This document shows positions 58,597 to 64,000 of a stretch of 64,000 bases of DNA, piece after piece. Each line of letters starts with the position of its first letter. Positions within the stretch are counted from its first letter, which is position 1. Made by a program: the position numbers and the translations under genes. Below the pieces are notes generated by a model, which was given only the letters and a program-made list of their open reading frames with translations, ran no database searches and was not told the origin of the DNA. Source of the DNA: Salinimicrobium sp963709775 (GTDB taxonomy: Bacteria; Bacteroidota; Bacteroidia; Flavobacteriales; Flavobacteriaceae); NCBI GenBank assembly GCA_963709775.1, contig CAVPXS010000017.1, positions 1 to 64,000 of the forward strand. Reading direction: 5' to 3'.

Positions 58597-59439
58597 GTAG
58601 TCTCCTAAAGTTTCCGGGTTTTGAGCCAAAGCTTTTTCCAGCTGCTCATCATTTGGAGCAACTCCATGCCACTTGTGAGTGTGCATCATAAAATCTACGC
58701 CATGTCCCATCACAGTAGTCATTATTACTGCTACCGGTTTTCCTTTTCCTGTGCGGCTTTTAGCTTCCTCTAATCCTTTAATAACTTCAGAAATGTTGTT
58801 TCCGTCTTTGATCTCAAGAACATCCCAGCCAAAGGCTTCAAATTTTGCCGTAATGTCTCCCATAGGTAAAACATCATCTGTACATCCGTCAATTTGCTGA
58901 TGATTCCGGTCTACAGTGGCAATGAGGTTGTCAACTTTTTTGGCAGCTGCATACATGATGGCTTCCCAATTTTGGCCTTCCTGAAGTTCCCCGTCACCGT
59001 GAAGTGAGTAAACGAGGTGATTATCACCATTCAGTTTTTTTGTGTTTGCAGCACCAATGGCCACAGATAGTCCCTGGCCTAAAGATCCTGATGCAATTCT
59101 TACTCCCGGCAGCCCTTCATGAGTTGTTGGGTGGCCCTGTAGCCTTGAATTGATAAGTCTGAAAGTGTTGAGTTCTTCTACCGGAAAATATCCGCTTCGG
59201 GCAAGAACGCTGTAAAATACAGGGGAAATATGACCATTGGAAAGGAAGAACAAATCTTCTCCATTCCCATCCATGTCAAATCCTTCTTTGCGATCCATCA
59301 TCTCCTGATAGAGTACGCTGATAAATTCGGCACAGCCCAAAGATCCTCCCGGGTGTCCGGAATTTACTTTATGAACCTGCCTTACAATATCCCTTCTTAC
59401 CTGGGAGACAAAATCTTCTAGTTGTTGTGTGTTTGGCAT
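58594..59439 (-). CDS. Transketolase, N-terminal subunit
   Basis: This 281-residue protein holds the thiamine diphosphate pyrophosphate-binding domain: HKVNSGHPGGSLGCAEFISV, FFLSNGHISPVFYSVL, SGSLGQGLSVAIGAA, and the metal motif GDGELQEGQNWEAIMYAAAK (GDG-x25-N, with VDRNHQQIDG). It pairs with the C-terminal subunit gene downstream. Length matches other split transketolases. A TATTTTTG box lies just upstream. Confidence 0.94.
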   Translation of the reverse strand: MPNTQQLEDFVSQVRRDIVRQVHKVNSGHPGGSLGCAEFISVLYQEMMDRKEGFDMDGNGEDLFFLSNGHISPVFYSVLARSGYFPVEELNTFRLINSRLQGHPTTHEGLPGVRIASGSLGQGLSVAIGAANTKKLNGDNHLVYSLHGDGELQEGQNWEAIMYAAAKKVDNLIATVDRNHQQIDGCTDDVLPMGDITAKFEAFGWDVLEIKDGNNISEVIKGLEEAKSRTGKGKPVAVIMTTVMGHGVDFMMHTHKWHGVAPNDEQLEKALAQNPETLGDY

Positions 59440-59462
59440 CTGGATTTAATTAAATGTGCTGC

Positions 59463-59470
59463 AAAAATAC
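59463..59470 (-). promoter_or_regulatory. Candidate -7 box TATTTTTG for transketolase
   Basis: On the minus strand TATTTTTG lies 23 bases before the ATG at 59439. Confidence 0.55.
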
Positions 59471-59640
59471 TATTTTATCAACGCTTTGGAAATCAACTCA
59501 TGCCTATTCTTTTCAAAAGTTGTGAAGAATTAATGGTTGAGAGTTAAAGTAGATAGATGGAAAATGGAAAACTACACTAAAAAGTCACAAATGTCCTTGT
59601 GAACAATTGGTCTTCCAGGTGGTAATTAACCCTGCTGCTG

Positions 59641-59688
59641 ACTTCGTACTTCTAAGTTCTAACTTCGTACTTAAATTGGTTATCTTTG
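59641..59688 (+). promoter_or_regulatory. Heptad run followed by TATCTTTG box before tgt
   Basis: Heptads ACTTCGT, ACTTCTA, AGTTCTA, ACTTCGT, ACTTAAA (59641-59675) are followed by TATCTTTG at 59681-59688, 18 bases before the tgt ATG. The repeat occupies the place where the -33 element should be. Confidence 0.6.
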
Positions 59689-59706
59689 CGCCCATTAAAA
59701 TCTTCT

Positions 59707-60837
59707 ATGAAATTTGAATTAGCAGTGACAGATCCCGGCAGCAGTGCACGTGCCGGAGTTATAACTACAGACCACGGAACCATCGAAACCCCCATCTTTA
59801 TGCCGGTGGGAACCATAGCTACGGTAAAAGGAATAAGTCAAAAAGACCTCAAGGAACAGGTAAACCCCGATATTATTTTAGGAAATACGTATCACCTTTA
59901 CCTGCGACCTCAAACCGAGATCCTGAAAAAGGCCGGCGGGCTCCATAAATTTATGAACTGGGACCGCAATATTCTTACCGATAGTGGTGGATACCAGGTC
60001 TATTCTCTTTCTGAAAGGCGTAAGATCAAAGAAGAAGGCGTGAGATTTAAATCGCACATCGATGGATCCTACCATAATTTCACCCCCGAGAATGTTATGG
60101 AGATCCAGCGAAGCATTGGAGCAGATATTATTATGGCATTTGACGAATGCACACCATATCCCTGTGATTATAAATACGCTAAGAACTCCATGCATCGTAC
60201 CCATCGATGGTTGGATCGTTGTATAACCCATTTTGAGAAGACGCCACCACTTTACGGCTATTCCCAGGCTCTTTTCCCTATTGTACAGGGGAGCACTTAT
60301 AAAGACCTAAGAGAACAATCGGCTGAATATATAGCTGCAGCAGGGGCTGAGGGTAATGCCATTGGCGGACTTTCAGTAGGGGAACCGGCAGAAGAAATGT
60401 ATGCCATGACCGAGATCGTGACCAATATCCTTCCGAAGGAAAAGCCGCGTTATCTTATGGGAGTTGGGACACCAATTAATATTCTGGAAAATATTGCCCT
60501 GGGAGTAGATATGTTCGATTGTGTGATGCCAACCAGAAATGCCAGAAATGGAATGCTCTTTACTGCCCATGGCACCATTAATATAAAGAACAAGAAGTGG
60601 GAAGATGATTTTTCTCCTATTGATGACAGCGGCATGACTTATGTCGATACTTACTATACCAAAGCATACCTAAAACATTTGTTTTCGGTCAATGAATTGC
60701 TTGGCAAGCAAATTGCTACCATGCATAACCTCGGCTTCTACCTTTGGTTGGTTCGTGAAGCCAGAAAACATATCTTAGCCGGGGATTTTGCCTCCTGGAA
60801 AAATATGATGGTACAGCAAATGAACAAACGTCTCTAA
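59707..60837 (+). CDS. tgt: tRNA-guanine transglycosylase (queuosine), lacking the usual Zn cysteines
   Basis: This 376-residue TIM-barrel enzyme swaps guanine 34 for preQ1 in tRNAs with GUN anticodons. PIFMPVGTIATVKGI, ILTDSGGYQVYSLSERR, MAFDECTPYP, IGGLSVGEP and MFDCVMPTRNARNG are intact and include the catalytic Asp residues. In the zinc region, where the bacterial enzyme has CxCxxC, this protein reads DSGMTYVDTYYTKAYLKHLF (about 305-324) with no Cys; the later His in ATMHNLGF is kept. The same Cys-less form is typical of flavobacterial TGT as I recall it. Start MKFELAVTDPGSSARAG at 59707 fits the family. lptG follows one base later. Confidence 0.94.
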   Translation: MKFELAVTDPGSSARAGVITTDHGTIETPIFMPVGTIATVKGISQKDLKEQVNPDIILGNTYHLYLRPQTEILKKAGGLHKFMNWDRNILTDSGGYQVYSLSERRKIKEEGVRFKSHIDGSYHNFTPENVMEIQRSIGADIIMAFDECTPYPCDYKYAKNSMHRTHRWLDRCITHFEKTPPLYGYSQALFPIVQGSTYKDLREQSAEYIAAAGAEGNAIGGLSVGEPAEEMYAMTEIVTNILPKEKPRYLMGVGTPINILENIALGVDMFDCVMPTRNARNGMLFTAHGTINIKNKKWEDDFSPIDDSGMTYVDTYYTKAYLKHLFSVNELLGKQIATMHNLGFYLWLVREARKHILAGDFASWKNMMVQQMNKRL

Positions 60838-60838
60838 A

Positions 60839-61915
60839 TTGAAGATCCTTGACTGGTACATACTAAAGCGATACCTGGGAACATTTATATTAATGTTGCT
60901 CCTCTTTATCCCTATTGGTATCACTGTGAACCTGGCCGAGAAGATCGACAAGATCCTGCAGAATGAAGTGCCATTTTTGGAGGTGGTGAATTATTATATT
61001 GACTTTACGATCTATTTCGCCAACCTGCTCTTTCCTTTATTCCTGTTCCTTTCGGTTATTTGGTTTACCTCTAAACTTGCTCAGAATACAGAAATTATTG
61101 CCTTTTTAAGTAGTGGTGTTTCCTTCTGGCGGTTTCTTCGTCCTTATTTGATAGGGTCCACAATTGTGTGTGCAGCTGCTCTTGTTATGGGAATGTATCT
61201 CGCTCCAAGTGCCAGTAAGGGTTTTAATGAATTTAAATATACTTATTTAAAAAAGGGCAGCGAAGTGCAGGAGACCAGTGACGTCTACAGGCAGATCAAC
61301 GATAATGAATTTATTTACGCCTCCCATTTTCAGCCTAGAATTAATTCAGCTCAAAACTTCACCTTAGAACACTTTGAGGGGAATAAAATGCTCTTCAAAA
61401 TTAGTGCAACCAGGTTAAAGCTAAATGAAGAAGATTCAACTTATACTTTGACCAACTATAATAAAAGAATAATAGGGGAGGAAGAAGATGAGTTGATCTC
61501 CGAAATAAGTAAAGACACTATTCTTCCTTTTGATTTTGATGAACTCACGCCGGTATCCTATATGGCGGAGACTCTTAATTACAATGAACTTGAAGCCTTT
61601 ATCGAGCAGGAAAAAGGTCGTGGTTCGGGGAACATAAACCGTTATAAGGTGGTGGCCTATAAACGATGGAGCCTCCCGGTTTCTGCCTATATACTTACCG
61701 TAATTGCAGTTGCCGTTTCTTCGATGAAACGCCGTGGGGGAATGGGAGTGAACCTGGCACTGGGAATAACCCTTGCATTTGTCTTTATCTTTATGGATAA
61801 GGTTTTTGGAACCATTGCCGAGCAGAGTACTTTCTCTCCCCTTCTGGCTGTATGGTTTCCCAATATTTTCTTCGGAATTTTAGCTGTTTACCTGCTCTGG
61901 AATGCTAAGCGATAA
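60839..61915 (+). CDS. lptG: LptF/LptG family lipopolysaccharide export permease
   Basis: This protein of about 358 residues has six membrane helices, three at each end (FILMLLLFIPIGITVNLAEK; then VVAYKRWSLPVSAYILTVIA), around a periplasmic jellyroll domain (about 130-250), the YjgP/YjgQ layout. The N-terminus KILDWYILKRYLGTF is typical. It works with LptB (14619 in this window) to extract LPS. The start is TTG, one base after the tgt stop, so expression depends on tgt translation. Its end overlaps the EamA gene by 14 bases. Confidence 0.9.
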   Translation: MKILDWYILKRYLGTFILMLLLFIPIGITVNLAEKIDKILQNEVPFLEVVNYYIDFTIYFANLLFPLFLFLSVIWFTSKLAQNTEIIAFLSSGVSFWRFLRPYLIGSTIVCAAALVMGMYLAPSASKGFNEFKYTYLKKGSEVQETSDVYRQINDNEFIYASHFQPRINSAQNFTLEHFEGNKMLFKISATRLKLNEEDSTYTLTNYNKRIIGEEEDELISEISKDTILPFDFDELTPVSYMAETLNYNELEAFIEQEKGRGSGNINRYKVVAYKRWSLPVSAYILTVIAVAVSSMKRRGGMGVNLALGITLAFVFIFMDKVFGTIAEQSTFSPLLAVWFPNIFFGILAVYLLWNAKR

Positions 61916-62825
61916 AGTTAAGGCTTACCTGCATTTTCACTTAATTGTGTTTATCTGGGGATTCACCGCCGTTTTGGGAGCATTGATAACCCTGGATGCC
62001 GTGCCGCTGGTATGGTACAGGATGTTAATGGCGAGTGGCTTCATTTTTCTATGGATCAAATGGAAGAAGAAGAAATTACGTCTTGCGCCAAAGCGCGTTC
62101 TTGTGATGTTGATTGCAGGAGTAATAATTGCTCTACACTGGCTTACCTTTTTTGGAGCCATTAAAGTGTCCAATGTTTCTATTACGCTGGCCCTGCTTTC
62201 TACCGGGGCTTTTTTCACTTCTTTTCTGGAACCCTTATTTTATAAGCGGAAGGTAATATGGTATGAGATCCTTTTTGGTGTCATTGTAATTTGCGGTCTC
62301 TACATTATATTTAAGGTAGAGACAGAATATGTCCTGGGAATCCTTCTTGCTTTGATTTCTGCATTTCTTTCTGCAGTTTTCTCCCTCATCAATGGAAAGC
62401 TGGCTCAAAAGGAAGATGCTTCGGTGATCTCTTTTTACGAACTTCTTACGGGGACAGGGGCGATAACTATATATCTGCTTATAATGTCATTTTTCGAAAG
62501 CAGTACGGCAGGTTTCAGCAGTGAGTTTTTCAATGTTTCGGCTATGGACTGGACCTACCTTATTATCTTGGCTTCGGTTTGTACTGCCTATGCTTTCATA
62601 GCTTCTGTAGCTGTTATGCGACATTTGAGTCCCTATACCATTATGCTTACGATCAACCTGGAACCGGTTTATGGAATTCTACTCGCCTTTTGGATCTTTG
62701 GAAGCGATGAAGCAATGGATCCGGGGTTCTATTATGGGGCTGTAATTATCTTAACCACAGTGATTATGAACGGCATTTTAAAGACGAGGAGAAAATTCAA
62801 AAAACAGCCAAAACCTACCTCTTAA
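61902..62825 (+). CDS. EamA/DMT-family transporter
   Basis: This 307-residue protein has ten membrane helices in two EamA repeats: FHLIVFIWGFTAVLGALITL, AAVPLVWYRMLM-like, VSNVSITLALLSTGAFFTS; second repeat LGILLALISAFLSAVFSLIN and LSPYTIMLTINLEPVYGILL. Substrate unknown; such proteins export amino acids or other metabolites. It starts inside the end of lptG (14-base overlap), so tgt-lptG-eamA form one operon. Confidence 0.9.
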   Translation: MLSDKVKAYLHFHLIVFIWGFTAVLGALITLDAVPLVWYRMLMASGFIFLWIKWKKKKLRLAPKRVLVMLIAGVIIALHWLTFFGAIKVSNVSITLALLSTGAFFTSFLEPLFYKRKVIWYEILFGVIVICGLYIIFKVETEYVLGILLALISAFLSAVFSLINGKLAQKEDASVISFYELLTGTGAITIYLLIMSFFESSTAGFSSEFFNVSAMDWTYLIILASVCTAYAFIASVAVMRHLSPYTIMLTINLEPVYGILLAFWIFGSDEAMDPGFYYGAVIILTTVIMNGILKTRRKFKKQPKPTS

Positions 62826-62831
62826 GTTTCT

Positions 62832-62839
62832 TATATTTG
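62832..62839 (+). promoter_or_regulatory. Candidate -7 box TATATTTG for accA
   Basis: TATATTTG fits the consensus and lies 31 bases before the accA ATG. Confidence 0.55.
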
Positions 62840-62870
62840 TAAGCTAATTAAAAACAACCCATAACTCATT

Positions 62871-63824
62871 ATGGAATATTTAGACTTTGAATTACCTATA
62901 AAGGAGTTGGAAGAACAATACCAAAAGGCTTGTGCCATTGGTCAGGAAAGTGATGTCGATGTTACGGCCACTTGCCGTCAAATTGAAAAAAGACTAAACG
63001 AGACCAAAAAGGAAATATATAAGAATCTTACTGCCTGGCAGAGGGTTCAGCTTTCCAGGCATCCAAACCGTCCATATACTCTGGATTATATCAATGCTAT
63101 TTGTGGTGACACGTTTCTTGAACTTCACGGGGACAGAAATGTAAAGGATGACAAAGCCATGATTGGAGGTCTTGGGAAAATTGGAGATCAAAGTTACATG
63201 TTCGTTGGTCAGCAAAAAGGATATAATACCAAGACCCGCCAGTATCGTAATTTCGGAATGGCAAACCCCGAAGGTTATCGCAAGGCCCTACGTCTTATGA
63301 AATCTGCTGAAAAATTTGGTATCCCTGTAGTGACTTTCGTAGATACCCCTGGTGCTTATCCCGGCCTTGAAGCTGAAGAACGCGGACAGGGAGAGGCTAT
63401 TGCCCGAAATATTCTGGAAATGACCCGCTTAAAAGTGCCAATTATCGTTGTGATCATTGGAGAAGGAGCAAGTGGGGGAGCCCTTGGAATTGGAGTGGGA
63501 GATAAGGTACTCATGCTTGAAAATACATGGTACTCTGTAATTTCGCCCGAATCCTGTTCTTCAATTCTATGGAGAAGCTGGGAGTTTAAAGAAAAAGCAG
63601 CCGATGCTTTAAAACTTACCGCCAAGGATATGAAAAAGCAGAAGCTCATTGATGAGATCGTCAAAGAACCGGTTGGCGGTGCCCACAGCAACAGGGAAAT
63701 GACTTTTGAAATTGTCAAGAATGCCATTTCTGAAGCTTATGGTGAGTTTAAAAACTTATCACCAGAAGAATTGACGAAAAAACGAATGAATAAGTATTCC
63801 CAAATGGGAGTCTTTAAAGGTTAA
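62871..63824 (+). CDS. accA: Acetyl-CoA carboxylase carboxyltransferase subunit alpha
   Basis: This 317-residue protein starts MEYLDFELPIKELEEQYQKA and contains LSRHPNRPYTLDYINAICGD, FVGQQKGYNTKTRQYRNFGM, FVDTPGAYPGLEAEERGQGE, and IGEGASGGALGIGVGDKVLM, the crotonase-fold sites that bind biotin and CoA. With AccD it transfers the carboxyl group from biotin to acetyl-CoA in fatty acid synthesis. Complete and of normal length. It has its own promoter box and terminator. Confidence 0.96.
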   Translation: MEYLDFELPIKELEEQYQKACAIGQESDVDVTATCRQIEKRLNETKKEIYKNLTAWQRVQLSRHPNRPYTLDYINAICGDTFLELHGDRNVKDDKAMIGGLGKIGDQSYMFVGQQKGYNTKTRQYRNFGMANPEGYRKALRLMKSAEKFGIPVVTFVDTPGAYPGLEAEERGQGEAIARNILEMTRLKVPIIVVIIGEGASGGALGIGVGDKVLMLENTWYSVISPESCSSILWRSWEFKEKAADALKLTAKDMKKQKLIDEIVKEPVGGAHSNREMTFEIVKNAISEAYGEFKNLSPEELTKKRMNKYSQMGVFKG

Positions 63825-63844
63825 ATCCTTACTACATAAGAAAG

Positions 63845-63881
63845 AAAAAAATCCGAAGGGTTACTCTTCGGATTTTTTTGG
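63845..63881 (+). terminator. Terminator after accA
   Basis: The stem AAAAATCCGAAG / CTTCGGATTTTT with loop GGTTACT and a T run. Confidence 0.92.
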
Positions 63882-63991
63882 CCTTATCAACAAATAATTA
63901 AAGTTGTCAACAGTTAAAATGTTCATAAACTGTGAACTAAGTAAAGCTGTCTTCGACGAAGTACTAAACTCTATTTTTCTACTTTCGTAAT

Positions 63992-64000
63992 ATGGAAAAA
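63992..64000 (+). CDS. First three codons of a downstream gene (cut by window end)
   Basis: ATGGAAAAA begins at 63992 after an AT-rich stretch with an ACTTTCG box-like sequence (63981-63987). In related genomes dnaB often follows accA, but nine bases cannot identify the gene. Confidence 0.3.

Overview
The window comes from a Bacteroidota chromosome, almost certainly a marine-type Flavobacteriaceae. Supporting signs are TAnnTTTG promoter boxes instead of sigma70 boxes, few Shine-Dalgarno sites, the flavobacterial forms of NusB, TGT, aconitase, split transketolase and leucine dehydrogenase, a TonB-dependent receptor, and many SPII lipoproteins. The genus cannot be fixed from the sequence alone.

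Layout. (1) 1-10.6 kb is the end of a surface polysaccharide locus: a GPS-motif protein, a beta-propeller protein, a methyltransferase, three glycosyltransferases, an O-antigen polymerase/ligase-type membrane protein, a four-helix-bundle gene and the priming sugar-phosphate transferase. From 0.8 to 6.6 kb every gene is broken, often several times. (2) 10.6-20 kb holds envelope genes separated by long palindromic repeat arrays: lnt, pssA, then the minus-strand set kdsD-tatC-carboxymuconolactone decarboxylase-like-lptB, and divergent recQ. (3) 20-31 kb holds an IS200-like (RAYT-type) transposase between its palindromes, a cyclophilin-FKBP fusion, two thiol peroxidase/thioredoxin-like genes, a DUF962 gene, a CsaA-like gene, a small Cys-rich secreted protein with a TonB receptor and a cation transporter, and an M14 peptidase. 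(4) 31-46 kb is mostly housekeeping: an ABC exporter, leucine dehydrogenase, nusB-DUF1573-yajC, pepT, pyrD, lysE-like, HMG-CoA lyase, a porin/FMN-binding/membrane-protein set, and guaB. (5) 46-50 kb is the periplasmic folding group (Skp/OmpH, a PpiC-like lipoprotein, SurA) and a MoxR ATPase. (6) 50-64 kb holds aconitase, a structured intergenic element, three tRNAs plus a tRNA remnant, aroK, a PRTase, an S4 protein, an FKBP-like lipoprotein, transketolase halves, tgt, lptG, an EamA transporter and accA.

Two general features stand out. First, nearly every long intergenic gap is filled with repeats. Some are large imperfect palindromes of 39, 75 and about 145 bp, often in tandem. Others are tandem arrays with a strict 7-bp period whose unit differs from place to place (CCGACAA, GGTCAGT, TAGCCAT, TTAAACC, TTGAGTA and so on), many starting at a stop codon. 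One perfect 17-unit array lies directly before, and in frame with, a glycosyltransferase and could switch it on and off. Second, about ten clearly essential or conserved genes outside the polysaccharide locus carry one-base frameshifts, often in short homopolymers. These look like sequence errors, so the frameshifts near the left end should be confirmed before being treated as biology.

The best candidates for something undescribed are the stop-codon-linked heptad arrays, the possibly phase-variable glycosyltransferase, the porin-flavoprotein-membrane protein set with an operator-like palindrome, and the three-way-junction structure after aconitase.
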